A stretch of DNA of 29,986 nt. It comes from JBBTCJ01 sp038043285 (GTDB taxonomy: Bacteria > Planctomycetota > Phycisphaerae > UBA1845). The notes beneath the pieces were generated by a model. The model was not told where the DNA came from. It did not search any database and worked only from the letters and a program-made list of their open reading frames with translations. Numbering within the stretch: the first letter of the stretch is position 1; each line of letters starts with the position of its first letter. The position numbers and the translations under genes are program-made. The stretch is taken from NCBI GenBank assembly GCA_038043285.1, contig JBBTCJ010000051.1, positions 1 to 29,986 of the forward strand, in the 5' to 3' direction. Below are positions 1 through 8,239 of this stretch, one piece after another.

Positions 1-2
1 GG

Positions 3-620
3 GCCATGCTGCTGGTGGGGGGGTGTCGGATGATCCACTTTCTTCCGGCTGCGTTGGGGGGCGCCGGTGGGCTGGTTGGGTTGGTGTACGCCGCGAGCTA
101 CCGGATGGAGCGGCTTCAGGCGTTTGGGAACTATTGGGACGACCCGATGGGCAAGGGGTATCAGCCCATTCAGTCCCTTACGGCGATCGCAACTGGAGGA
201 TGGTTCGGGACGGGTCTCGGGGCCGGAACGCAAAAATTCGGGTACTTGCCGGAAAGCCACACCGACTTCGTCTTCGCAATTCTTTGCGAGGAGACCGGCA
301 TCGTCGGGGCGGGGCTGGTCATTGCCCTGTTTTGCGCGTTCGGTTGGCTGGGGTTGCGGGTGATGCTTTCAGCGAGGAGTCCGTTCGAGCGGATGCTGGC
401 ATTCGGATTGACGCTGGTGGTGATCCTTCAGGCGTTGGTGAACCTGGCGGTGGTGACCGTCCTGATGCCCACAACAGGGGTTCCGCTGCCGATGATTTCG
501 GCCGGGGGGAGCGGCTTGCTGACCGTCTCGGTCGGGGTCGGCGTGCTGGCGGCTATCGCGTATCGCGGGCAGCATGGGGTGGTGCATCGGCTGGAACCCG
601 CGGGACCGGCGTGGACATAG
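3..620 (+). CDS. ftsW: FtsW/RodA/SpoVE-family SEDS glycosyltransferase, 5'-truncated by window edge
   Basis: C-terminal half (about 205 residues) of a SEDS protein, the lipid II glycan polymerase of the divisome; the frame is open to the window start, so the true start lies upstream. Family signatures seen: YQPIQSLTAIATGGWFGTG, then GAGTQKFGYLPESHTDFVFA, which is the highly conserved extracytoplasmic loop, then EETGIVG, and finally the C-terminal PTTGVPLPMISAGGSG. About four hydrophobic segments follow the loop. A whole family member has roughly 370-400 residues and ten membrane segments. Position directly before murG, murC, murB, ddl and ftsQ favours FtsW over RodA. murG starts 32 bases after the stop, so the genes are probably co-transcribed. 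Confidence 0.93.
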   Translation, partial: AMLLVGGCRMIHFLPAALGGAGGLVGLVYAASYRMERLQAFGNYWDDPMGKGYQPIQSLTAIATGGWFGTGLGAGTQKFGYLPESHTDFVFAILCEETGIVGAGLVIALFCAFGWLGLRVMLSARSPFERMLAFGLTLVVILQALVNLAVVTVLMPTTGVPLPMISAGGSGLLTVSVGVGVLAAIAYRGQHGVVHRLEPAGPAWT

Positions 621-652
621 TTCGGACCGATCCGCTCAACTTGGAGCGGGAC

Positions 653-1780
653 ATGGAATCCCCTTGGATCGCATTCGCCGGCGGCGGGACCGGCGGGCAC
701 ATCTACCCTGCGCTTTCGGTGGTTGAGGCGTTGCGTGCGCGGGTTTCCGATCTGCGGTTTGTTTTTTTCGTGACCGAACGCAAGGTCGATTCCAGGATCC
801 TCAATCAGGCGGATTTCACCGTCGTCCGCCAATCTCTTGCGCCGGTGAGCTGGAAGCCTTGGCGTTGGCCGATGATTGCGCATAAGTTTCGTTCAGCACG
901 GAGATTGTGCGGCGGAGTCCTTCGTGAGCGTCGGCCGGCGATTGTCGTAGGAACGGGCGGATTGGCCTCCGTTCCCGCGCTTCTCGAAGCTGCCGCGGTT
1001 GGAATACCGACGGTGGTGCTCAATCCTGACGTGGTTCCGGGCAGGGCCAACCGGCGAGTCGCTCCACGGGCCGACGCCGTGTTCGCCCAATGGTCGGACA
1101 CTGCCCGGCATCTCCCGCGAAATTGCCGGCTTGTCGTTTCGGGTTGCCCAATCAGGCCTGGGTTCGTTTCGGCCAGCCGGGACGCGGGGATTGGGCGGTT
1201 CGATCTGGATGCGAGGCGGCGAACGCTCCTGGTGACCGGCGCGTCACAGGGTGCCCGGTCGATCAACGAGGCAGTTCTGGCCTGTTCGGATTGGTTGGCG
1301 GGGACGTCCCAATGGCAGGTATTGCACCTGACGGGCGAGGCGGAGTTTGCGCGGGTGCGGGATGCCTACACTGTGAAGGGCGTTGGCGCGCGGGTGGTGG
1401 CGTATACGGAACAGATGGCGGAGGCGATGGCGGCGGCTGATTTGGTCCTTTCCCGCGCGGGTGCTTCCACGCTGGCGGAGATTACCGCGGTCGGTCGGGC
1501 TTCCATCCTCATGCCGTACCCGTATCATAGGGATGCGCATCAGTTGGCAAACGCCGAGTGCTTGGCGCGGGCGGGCGCGGCGCGGATCGTGGCGGACAAG
1601 ATCGACGCGGAGGTGAATGGTCCGCGGCTGCAAGCGGCGCTGGAATCGCTGATGACCCGCGACACCGAACGTGACGCGATGGCGTCGGCGGCGCGGCACG
1701 TGGGGCGGCCCGACGCCGCGGGCGACATCGCCGACGAGCTGCTGCGGATCGGCGATGTTGCGCGGGAGTCGAAACGGTGA
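653..1780 (+). CDS. murG: UDP-N-acetylglucosamine--N-acetylmuramyl-(pentapeptide) pyrophosphoryl-undecaprenol GlcNAc transferase
   Basis: MurG, a GT-B glycosyltransferase at the inner face of the cytoplasmic membrane, adds GlcNAc to lipid I to make lipid II. The 375-residue length is close to the usual 355-370. The N-terminal glycine loop FAGGGTGGHIYPALSV starts at residue 8. The lipid I-side loop reads VVGTGGLASVPALLEAA, and the second Rossmann half carries TGASQGARSIN and SRAGASTLAEI followed by HQLANAE. The usual EQN before PG is replaced by LNPDVVPGRANR, a mild divergence. The frame is open far upstream across ftsW, but ATG 653 is chosen because homology begins there and a GGAGCGGG Shine-Dalgarno lies just upstream. 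GTG 611 is a less likely alternative. Confidence 0.95.
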   Translation: MESPWIAFAGGGTGGHIYPALSVVEALRARVSDLRFVFFVTERKVDSRILNQADFTVVRQSLAPVSWKPWRWPMIAHKFRSARRLCGGVLRERRPAIVVGTGGLASVPALLEAAAVGIPTVVLNPDVVPGRANRRVAPRADAVFAQWSDTARHLPRNCRLVVSGCPIRPGFVSASRDAGIGRFDLDARRRTLLVTGASQGARSINEAVLACSDWLAGTSQWQVLHLTGEAEFARVRDAYTVKGVGARVVAYTEQMAEAMAAADLVLSRAGASTLAEITAVGRASILMPYPYHRDAHQLANAECLARAGAARIVADKIDAEVNGPRLQAALESLMTRDTERDAMASAARHVGRPDAAGDIADELLRIGDVARESKR

Positions 1781-1911
1781 AGAGGCCGTTCGCCGGTTCC
1801 CGATAAACATCGCTGAGGCGGATGGAAGCGGCGCGGCTGCGGACGTTGGGGCCAAGCCCGTTCTCATCCCTGTTTTCAAGACAACCTGACGAGCGCGTTC
1901 GAGGGATCGTG

Positions 1912-3432
1912 ATGCACGCCGGAGTAGAGGGAGCTACGCTCGTATCATCCTGCCTGGTCCGCGACCGCCTGGTCAATGTTCGCGGTCTTCGGATTCACAT
2001 GATCGGCATCGGCGGCAGCGGCATGAGCGGCGCCGCCGCGTTGCTTCGGGCGCGGGGCGCGGAAGTGTCCGGCTCAGACCTTGCGCAGTTCGAGGGCCTG
2101 GGGCAGTTGATCGCTTCGGGAGTGCGGGTGACGGTTGGTCAACGGGCGGCCAACGTGGATGAAAAGGTCGAGGTGGTTGTCGCCAGCGCCGCCATCCCCG
2201 CGGGGAACCCGGAGCTGGTCGCGGCGCGGGATCGCGGACTGCCGGTCGTGAAATATGCCGAGGTCCTGGGGACGTTGATGTCCGGGCGCGACGGGGTGGC
2301 GATTGCGGGCACGCATGGCAAGAGCACGACGTCGGGGTTGGCGGTGCACCTGCTGCGGGAAGCCGGGCTGTCGCCGTCGTTTGTGATCGGTGCGCGGTCG
2401 TGGCAGTTGGGCGGCAACGGGGGCGCGGGCGAGGGGCGGCACTTCGTGGTGGAAGCCTGCGAGTTCGACCGCTCGTTCCTTCAGTTTCATCCTCGCTACG
2501 CGGCGATTCTGAACGTCGAGCCGGATCATCTGGATTGCTATCGCGACGTCGAGGAGATCGTCGATGCGTTCGGCGACTTCGCGCGAAACGTGTCAGGTGA
2601 CGGACTTCTGGTCTGCAACGGCGAGGACGAGCGCGCGATCCGCGCGGCGCGGCGGTGCGTCGGCGACGTGGAGACGTTCGGGTTTCTGCCGTCGGCGGAT
2701 TGGCGGGCGACGGAACTGGAGAGCGATCGCGGGCGGTTTGCGTTCAACGTGCGTCATCGCGGTTCGGTTGCGTTGTCGACGCGATTGTCCATTCCGGGCG
2801 TGCACAACGTGGCCAACGCGCTGGCGGCGATCGCGATTGCGATGCGCTGCGGGGCGGACCCGGCGAAGCTCGCGGCCGGGGTTTCGAGCTTCGCGGGGGT
2901 GGACCGGCGGATGACCTGGCGCGGGCGGGGACGAGGAGTGACGATCGTCGATGATTATGCGCATCATCCGACGGAGATCCAGGTCACGCTGCGCGCGGCG
3001 ATCCAGCGGTATGTTCCGACTCGGGTGTGGGTGGTGTTTCAACCGCACCAGGCCGCTCGGACCCGGCACTTCATGTCCGAGTTCGCCGAGTCGTTCGAGG
3101 GCGTGGAGGAGATCATTGTCCCGGACATCTACGGGGCGCGGGAGACGGAGGCGACGGCCAACCCGATGGGATCGGCGGAGCTGGTGGCGCGAATCAAGAA
3201 TCACGGCGTGCGGGCGCGGTACGAGCCGCAACTCAAGGACATCGCCCGGTACCTGACGGATCGCGTGGATGCCGGCGACTTGGTGCTGACCATGGGCGCG
3301 GGCGACGTGTGGAAGGTGGCCGATGAACTGGTGGAACGACTTTGCAGATCAGATCGAGCGGGACGCGCCGCTGGCGAAGCGGACGTGGTTTCGACTCGGC
3401 GGGGCGGCGCGGTACCTGTTCCGGCCGCGTGA
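1912..3432 (+). CDS. murC: UDP-N-acetylmuramate--L-alanine ligase
   Basis: MurC is the cytoplasmic ATP-dependent ligase that joins L-Ala to UDP-MurNAc. Seen: the N-terminal HMIGIGGSGMSG uridine-binding loop, the AGTHGKSTTSG P-loop, LNVEPDHLDCY, HNVANALAAIA, and DDYAHHPTEI at the start of the C-terminal domain. ATG 1912 gives 506 residues and is preceded by GAGGGA at about 5 bases. An upstream ATG at 1822 is in frame but adds a low-complexity leader without homology. The family core ends near GAGDVWKVADELVERL. The last 37 or so residues are an Arg/Ala-rich tail lying entirely over the 5' end of murB, so the tail may have arisen by stop-codon loss. Confidence 0.95.
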   Translation: MHAGVEGATLVSSCLVRDRLVNVRGLRIHMIGIGGSGMSGAAALLRARGAEVSGSDLAQFEGLGQLIASGVRVTVGQRAANVDEKVEVVVASAAIPAGNPELVAARDRGLPVVKYAEVLGTLMSGRDGVAIAGTHGKSTTSGLAVHLLREAGLSPSFVIGARSWQLGGNGGAGEGRHFVVEACEFDRSFLQFHPRYAAILNVEPDHLDCYRDVEEIVDAFGDFARNVSGDGLLVCNGEDERAIRAARRCVGDVETFGFLPSADWRATELESDRGRFAFNVRHRGSVALSTRLSIPGVHNVANALAAIAIAMRCGADPAKLAAGVSSFAGVDRRMTWRGRGRGVTIVDDYAHHPTEIQVTLRAAIQRYVPTRVWVVFQPHQAARTRHFMSEFAESFEGVEEIIVPDIYGARETEATANPMGSAELVARIKNHGVRARYEPQLKDIARYLTDRVDAGDLVLTMGAGDVWKVADELVERLCRSDRAGRAAGEADVVSTRRGGAVPVPAA

Positions 3433-4231
3433 CGCGTCGCAGCTTGCCGCACTGGCCCGACGGGCGCGCGAGGAAGAGGTGCCGTTGAAGGTGCTCGGCG
3501 CCGGGGCCAACGTTCTGGTCAGCGACGACGGATTCGACGGGGTGGTGGTGCGCCTGGATCGCCCGGCGTTCCGCCGCGTCAAGCAGGTCGGCCCGGAGTT
3601 TGAACTGGGCGGCGGCGTGGACTTGATGCGTTTCGCGCGCCGGTGCAGCAAGCGGGGCTATTCGGGCTTGGAGTGCATGGCCGGCGTGCCGGCGACGGTC
3701 GGCGGGGCGGTTCGGATGAACGCCGGCGGTCGGCACGGGGAGTTCAGCGACGTGGTCTCTGAGGTGACGGTGCTGGCCCCCGACGGCTCGGTGCAGACTT
3801 GGCCCAGGGAACGGGTCAGGTTTCACTATCGCGGCAGCGATCTCGGCGACCACATTGTGCTGTCGGCGCGGATCGCGCTGCGCGAGGACGATCCCGGACA
3901 GGTGGGCGGGCGGTTCGAGGAGTTGTTTGCCGAAAAGCGTCGCACGCAGCCGATCGGTGAGCACAGCGCGGGCTGTATTTTCAAAAACCCGGCCGGGCAG
4001 AGCGCGGGGGCGCTGATTGACCGGGCGGGATTGAAGGGTGCGGTCTGCGGAGCGGCGGTGGTCTCGGAGCGACATGCCAACTTTATTGTGGCCAAGCGCG
4101 GGGCGACCGCGTCGGACGTTCTTCGATTGATCGACGTGGTGCGGCAGCGCGTGCAGCAGGCGTTCGGAACCCGGCTGGAGACGGAAGTGGACATCTGGCG
4201 ACCGCAGATGGCGGAGGCGTGTGCTCCATGA
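3323..4231 (+). CDS. murB: UDP-N-acetylenolpyruvoylglucosamine reductase
   Basis: MurB is the FAD- and NADPH-dependent reductase that converts UDP-GlcNAc-enolpyruvate to UDP-MurNAc. Seen: TWFRLGGAARYLFRP near residue 21, the FAD loop VLGAGANVLVSDDGFDGVV, GVPATVGGAVRMNAGG, the active-site Tyr/Arg segment FHYRGSDL, and SAGCIFKNPAGQSAG. Cys218 sits where E. coli MurB has its catalytic Ser229. Length (302) fits the short type II enzymes. The start at ATG 3323 is supported by GGAAGGTGG four bases upstream and by homology starting at once. It lies 110 bases inside murC. Its stop overlaps the ddl start as ATGA. Confidence 0.95.
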   Translation: MNWWNDFADQIERDAPLAKRTWFRLGGAARYLFRPRDASQLAALARRAREEEVPLKVLGAGANVLVSDDGFDGVVVRLDRPAFRRVKQVGPEFELGGGVDLMRFARRCSKRGYSGLECMAGVPATVGGAVRMNAGGRHGEFSDVVSEVTVLAPDGSVQTWPRERVRFHYRGSDLGDHIVLSARIALREDDPGQVGGRFEELFAEKRRTQPIGEHSAGCIFKNPAGQSAGALIDRAGLKGAVCGAAVVSERHANFIVAKRGATASDVLRLIDVVRQRVQQAFGTRLETEVDIWRPQMAEACAP

Positions 4232-5241
4232 GTTCGACGGCCACGAAGAAAGACACTCGTGCGTCGGCTGCAACGTGCGCATCTCCGGGCGGGCGTGTGG
4301 CGGCGTGCGTTCGGACGGATTCTCTGGACGTCCTGGTGCTGGCGGGCGGTCCTGGCGCCGAACGGGAAGTCAGCCTCAACAGCGGACGAGCGGTCTTCGA
4401 GGCGCTGAAGAGGCTAGGACATCGACCGGTGATGCGGGACGTCGGCCCGGACGATCTGTCGGCGCTCGATGAACGGTTCGATTTCGTGTTTGTCGCGTTG
4501 CACGGGGAGTTCGGCGAGGATGGGGCGTTGCAGGCCGAATTGGATCGCCGAGGCTTGCGTTACAGCGGATCGGGGGCGGCCGCTTCGCAACGGGCCATGG
4601 ACAAGGTGGAAACGAAGCGCCTCGCCGAAGCCGCGGGCGTTTCGACGCCGGGTTATGAACACGTGACGACCGCGAGCCAGGCCGGACTGATCGGACGCAT
4701 CCGGCCGCCGGTCGTGGTTAAGCCGGTTGCGTCGGGCAGCAGCGTGGATACGACGATCGAGCGATCGGCCGAGGGGGCGGCGACGGCGGCGACGAAGCTG
4801 GTGCAGAAATACGGCGAGGCTCTGGTGGAGCGATATATCCGCGGGCGGGAGTTGACCGTGGGCGTGCTCGGGGATCAGGCCTTGCCGGTGTGCGAAATCC
4901 GAACCCACCGAGAGTTCTACGACTACCAGGCGAAGTACGTCGACAACGACACGGAGTACTTGTTCGAAATTGATCTTGCTCGATCGTTGCTGCAGCAGGT
5001 CCAGAGCTGGAGCGTGCGGGTGCATGAGGCCCTGGGATGCAAGGTCTTCTCTCGCGTGGACTGGATGGTGGACGACGCGACGCTGTTTCCGTACCTGCTG
5101 GAGGTCAACACGATCCCGGGATTTACGAGTCATTCTCTGGTGCCCAAAGCGGCGGCGCGCGTGGGAATCGGTTTCGACCGTCTCTGTCAGCGGATCATCG
5201 AGCTATCGCTTTCGTGCCCGTCGGACGGATGCACGGGGTGA
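4228..5241 (+). CDS. ddl: D-alanine--D-alanine ligase
   Basis: Ddl is an ATP-grasp enzyme making the D-Ala-D-Ala dipeptide of the peptidoglycan stem, in the cytoplasm. Seen: LAGGPGAEREVSLNSG near residue 36, HGEFGEDGALQAELD, YSGSGAAASQRAMDKVETK, the ATP-grasp lysine VVKPVASGSSV, YIRGRELTVGVLGD, and the magnesium-binding EVNTIPGFTSHSL. ATG 4228 overlaps the murB stop as ATGA and has GGAGG ten bases upstream; GTG 4219 is too near that site. The first 30 or so residues before the homologous core are polar with two cysteines, longer than typical Ddl, so an internal start cannot be excluded. Confidence 0.95.
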   Translation: MSSTATKKDTRASAATCASPGGRVAACVRTDSLDVLVLAGGPGAEREVSLNSGRAVFEALKRLGHRPVMRDVGPDDLSALDERFDFVFVALHGEFGEDGALQAELDRRGLRYSGSGAAASQRAMDKVETKRLAEAAGVSTPGYEHVTTASQAGLIGRIRPPVVVKPVASGSSVDTTIERSAEGAATAATKLVQKYGEALVERYIRGRELTVGVLGDQALPVCEIRTHREFYDYQAKYVDNDTEYLFEIDLARSLLQQVQSWSVRVHEALGCKVFSRVDWMVDDATLFPYLLEVNTIPGFTSHSLVPKAAARVGIGFDRLCQRIIELSLSCPSDGCTG

Positions 5242-5323
5242 AGATCGATCCGGGTTTACGAATGTTCTCTTGCGTGGGACGACGAAGCGACGTCGTTCCT
5301 CGCGTCGGTGAGATATCCGCACG

Positions 5324-6214
5324 ATGACGCGGAAGCGAAAAACACGGTCGAACGGCGTCTGGTTTCCGCGGCTGCGCAAGGCGTTCGCGCTGGGGGCGGC
5401 GGGGCGACGTCGTATCCTGCTTTCGACGCTTGCGTTGACCTTCGCCGTGGCCACGATCGGCGGCGCATGGTGGGGCATTTCGCGCCTCGAGGCGAAGGTG
5501 CGGGATTTCGTGTTGCGGGCGCAACCTGAGGCGACGTTCCACTTCGTGGACGTTCCGGATCAAATCCTGGGATTGGCGGGCAACGAGCTTCATGGCGCCG
5601 TCGAGGTTCTGCGCTCCCGACCCTGGACGGAAGCGGACCTCTGCAAGACGCTGGCGACGCGGTTGGCCGGTTCCGGCTGGATCAAGAAGGTCAACTTTGT
5701 TCGTCGAAGCGGCGAGGGACGAATCGACGTCAGCGCGGAATACCGCGTACCGGTCGCTCTGGTTCAGCAGAAGGACTTGTTCTTCCTGGTCGATGCCGAG
5801 GCGGTTCGGCTGCCCGGGATCTACGGGCGCGAGGAGCATTGGAAGCTGGTTTCGGGCGTCGGCGGCGACGCCCCGCGTGCGGGAGAAGCCTGGCCGGAGG
5901 ATGATCTGAAGGTCGCGCTCAGGCTGCTGGCGCTGGTGGACCGGGAGACGTTCGAGAACCAGATCACGGGCGTCGCGGTGGACAACGTTCGCGGTCGCCG
6001 CGACCCGCGGGCGAGTCATGTGGAGCTGGTGACCGACCGGGCGGCCGGCCGAATCCGGTGGGGCTCGTCACCGGGGGCGGAAGTCGAGGAGAACCGTCTG
6101 GAGCAGAAGTTGGCCATCCTGCGTGAGAACTTCCGCCGTACGGGTCGAGCGGACGCGGGCTACCCGGTCATTGACGTTTCGACGTTCCCCGACCGGTTTA
6201 CGGTTCCGGGTTAG
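5324..6214 (+). CDS. ftsQ: FtsQ/DivIB-like cell-division protein (divergent)
   Basis: A 296-residue protein with the architecture of FtsQ. There is a basic cytoplasmic tail of about 30 residues (RKRKTR, then GRRR), one membrane segment near residues 32-50 (LLSTLALTFAVATIGGAWW), and an extracytoplasmic region of about 240 residues with POTRA-like alternation. That region includes WTEADLCKTLATRLAGSGWIKKVNFV and YRVPVALVQQKDLFFLVDAEAV, which match the FtsQ pattern of a P-containing strand followed by 'lvD..G'. FtsQ scaffolds the FtsBL subcomplex in the divisome. Its place right after ddl is the classic one in the division and cell-wall cluster. Sequence identity to typical FtsQ is visibly low, so the call rests on architecture plus context. 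No ftsA or ftsZ follows. Confidence 0.7.
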   Translation: MTRKRKTRSNGVWFPRLRKAFALGAAGRRRILLSTLALTFAVATIGGAWWGISRLEAKVRDFVLRAQPEATFHFVDVPDQILGLAGNELHGAVEVLRSRPWTEADLCKTLATRLAGSGWIKKVNFVRRSGEGRIDVSAEYRVPVALVQQKDLFFLVDAEAVRLPGIYGREEHWKLVSGVGGDAPRAGEAWPEDDLKVALRLLALVDRETFENQITGVAVDNVRGRRDPRASHVELVTDRAAGRIRWGSSPGAEVEENRLEQKLAILRENFRRTGRADAGYPVIDVSTFPDRFTVPG

Positions 6215-6439
6215 GTCGGCGGGACGCCGGTTTCTCCGCGGGCGGCGGTTTTTCCTTCATTTCCGGCCTGCCGGCGCACAAAATATTACGTCGGCCACGG
6301 CGAATTACGCGATAGAATAAGCAAGGCGCACGCGGACTTCCGCGCGGGGTACGTGCGGTAGGTCGGGGCGCGGAGCGAGGATCCCAAGAATGGATCGTGG
6401 GATCGGGCGCCCCGCCGGCTGCGTCGAGAGGTCGGAACC

Positions 6440-7258
6440 ATGAACGAAGTCGTGACCATCGTGGACCAGTTTCGGCAGTCTTTGGTCTATCACGCCCCCA
6501 ACGGTTATCTTCAGAACGGACTCCTGGTAGGCTTCGTCTTTCTTCTCGGGGGAGTCGGTTTGAGTGTGCTCGGCGCGAAGCTGGCGCGATTCGCCATGAC
6601 TTGCGGCTTCGTGGCATTGGGCGGATCGTGGGGGATGGAGTTCGCGCGCTCGACGAACTTCCCGGCGGCTGTCGGGGCGCTGATGGGGGCGTTCCTGATC
6701 GGGATCATTGGATATCAGACGTTTCGATTTTGGGCGGCCGGATTGGCGGCGGTGATCTTGTCGGCCATGGTGGTCGGCGGCTTCGGATCGCAGCGCGTGG
6801 TTTCCAGGGTGGTTGAGTTCCAACAGACCCGGGTTGAAGCCACGCCGTCCGGTTCAGCATCGTTCTCGCTCCTTTCGCCGGATGAGCAGCGCAAGTACGT
6901 CGAACGCGGCGTTGGTGACTGGGCGGGGGATTTCTGGACCTTCCTTCGGGAGCAAGATCCCGCAGCCGCAAACACCAGCCGGGCGATCGGCGTGGTTGCG
7001 TTGCTTACGGGACTGTGCGTGGGGTTGATGGCCACCCGTTGGGCACTGATCGCGTCGACTTCGATTCTTGGGACGGCACTGGTGACCTCGGGGATGGCAA
7101 CGCTGCTCACCAAGTCGGTTCCCGAATCTTATGAGGCCTTTCAGAAGAACCCCGGTTTAGCGGCGGTTCTGGTCGGAGCGTTTTTCATCACGTCGTTGGT
7201 TCTGCAAGCGGTGCTCTCCAAACCTTCCACGACCGAGAAGTGCGAGTCGGCGGCGTAG
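6440..7258 (+). CDS. Multi-pass membrane protein of unknown function (first of a tandem pair)
   Basis: A 272-residue protein that I do not recognise as a named family. About seven hydrophobic segments are visible: near residues 26-45, 50-65, 72-90 and 95-112, then after a polar stretch at 180-200, 203-225 and 240-260. The middle part (about 115-175) is polar and charged and contains RKYVERGVGDWAGDFWTFL. Glycine-rich segments with short basic turns (GAKLARFA, GYQTFRFW) recall the DUF4203/TMEM198-like helical repeats, but that is only an impression. The ATG is preceded by a GAGAGG-like site near 6426. It is separated from ftsQ by 225 bases and followed by a second membrane protein with a similar beginning, so the two may work together. 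Confidence 0.75.
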   Translation: MNEVVTIVDQFRQSLVYHAPNGYLQNGLLVGFVFLLGGVGLSVLGAKLARFAMTCGFVALGGSWGMEFARSTNFPAAVGALMGAFLIGIIGYQTFRFWAAGLAAVILSAMVVGGFGSQRVVSRVVEFQQTRVEATPSGSASFSLLSPDEQRKYVERGVGDWAGDFWTFLREQDPAAANTSRAIGVVALLTGLCVGLMATRWALIASTSILGTALVTSGMATLLTKSVPESYEAFQKNPGLAAVLVGAFFITSLVLQAVLSKPSTTEKCESAA

Positions 7259-7471
7259 AGGCTCCTCGGATATCGTAGTCTCAACACGTTGGACCGCGTC
7301 GCGCGGATGGGTCATCGCCGCGCGAGGCGGCCGCTGATTTCCTCACAGAGCCTCGCCGCGCCGCTTTCGGCGCGGTGGGGCGGCGCGGTTGCGCCGTCTC
7401 CCACGGTCAACGCCGGCGGGAGTTGCGGAAAGATTTCACCCGGGACGCCTGGGAATTGCGGGGATTCAACC

Positions 7472-8083
7472 ATGATTACTTCGATCAACGACTGGATGTG
7501 TTTCCTACGCGACGTGAACCACGTGGGCGGCGTCCCGTTGGTGGCCGTGGGGCTGGCGTTGATGCTGTTCGGCTGGCGGATGTGGAAGATCTGCGTCGTC
7601 CTGGCGTTCGGGCTGATCGGGGCGATCGGCGTGTCGAAACTTGTGGGACCGGGGCAGTCGCAGTTGTTTTATGCAGCCTGCGGTGGAGCAGTGCTGGGGT
7701 TGGCCGCGTTTTACCCTGTGAAGTATGCGATTTCGTTGCTGGGCGGACTGCTGGTTTCGGGTGTCGTGTTCCATTACCTTTCTGGAATCAACATCGAGGG
7801 ATCGACGCTGTGGATGTCGGCGGGCGCGGCCTTGATCGGTGGGACGGCGTTCGCGGCGTTGAATCGCCGCCACGTGGTCATCCTGGTCACTGCGTTTCTA
7901 GGGGCGGTGCTGCTGATGTCGGGGATCACCGCCTGGATCATGGCGTTTCCGCCGTTCTTCGGCACGGTTCGCACGCTGGCCTCCGACAGCATGATCGTCG
8001 TTCCGTTCCTGCTGCTGGTTCCCACGGTGATGAGTTGCTTCTATCAGGTCGCCGAGGTTCATCGTTTGCAGATCGAGTTGTAG
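7472..8083 (+). CDS. Multi-pass membrane protein of unknown function (second of a tandem pair)
   Basis: A 203-residue, strongly hydrophobic protein with about six membrane segments and very short loops. The frame is open to 7289, but the upstream part is Arg/Pro-rich and looks non-coding. ATG 7472 has a GCGGGGA site at 8-9 bases and begins the hydrophobic pattern. The segment VGLALMLFGWRMWKICVVLA, where a helix ends in a basic/aromatic turn and another helix follows, resembles GAKLARFAMTCGFVA of the preceding gene. Both could be distant members of one helical-repeat family (DUF4203/TMEM198-like), but no catalytic motif is visible. The same strand and 213-base spacing from the previous gene suggest related function. 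Confidence 0.75.
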   Translation: MITSINDWMCFLRDVNHVGGVPLVAVGLALMLFGWRMWKICVVLAFGLIGAIGVSKLVGPGQSQLFYAACGGAVLGLAAFYPVKYAISLLGGLLVSGVVFHYLSGINIEGSTLWMSAGAALIGGTAFAALNRRHVVILVTAFLGAVLLMSGITAWIMAFPPFFGTVRTLASDSMIVVPFLLLVPTVMSCFYQVAEVHRLQIEL

Positions 8084-8239
8084 CGGGTCGAGTTGCCGCG
8101 AAGAGCGTGCCGTGGCGGCGGATATCGGGTCATTCCAACGCCCGGCTCATCGACCCGGCTTGGCAGGCCCGCGCCCCTGAGTAGAGTACCACGTCTGGAT
8201 CGTTCACCCTGTTGTCTATCGCGTGAGGATGCGGATTGC

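Noticed and set aside
23..652. Extension of the murG frame upstream to 23 over ftsW
   Set aside because: FtsW homology is clear in the other frame and MurG homology starts at ATG 653.
3233..4282. 349-codon open frame on the minus strand across murB
   Set aside because: Shadow of murB, which has clear FAD and active-site motifs; the antisense translation shows no known pattern.
6215..6330. Terminator or promoter after ftsQ (CCGGCCTGCCGG and TAGAAT)
   Set aside because: The stem is only five pairs, and the nearest -35-like box is 21 bases away from TAGAAT, which is too far.
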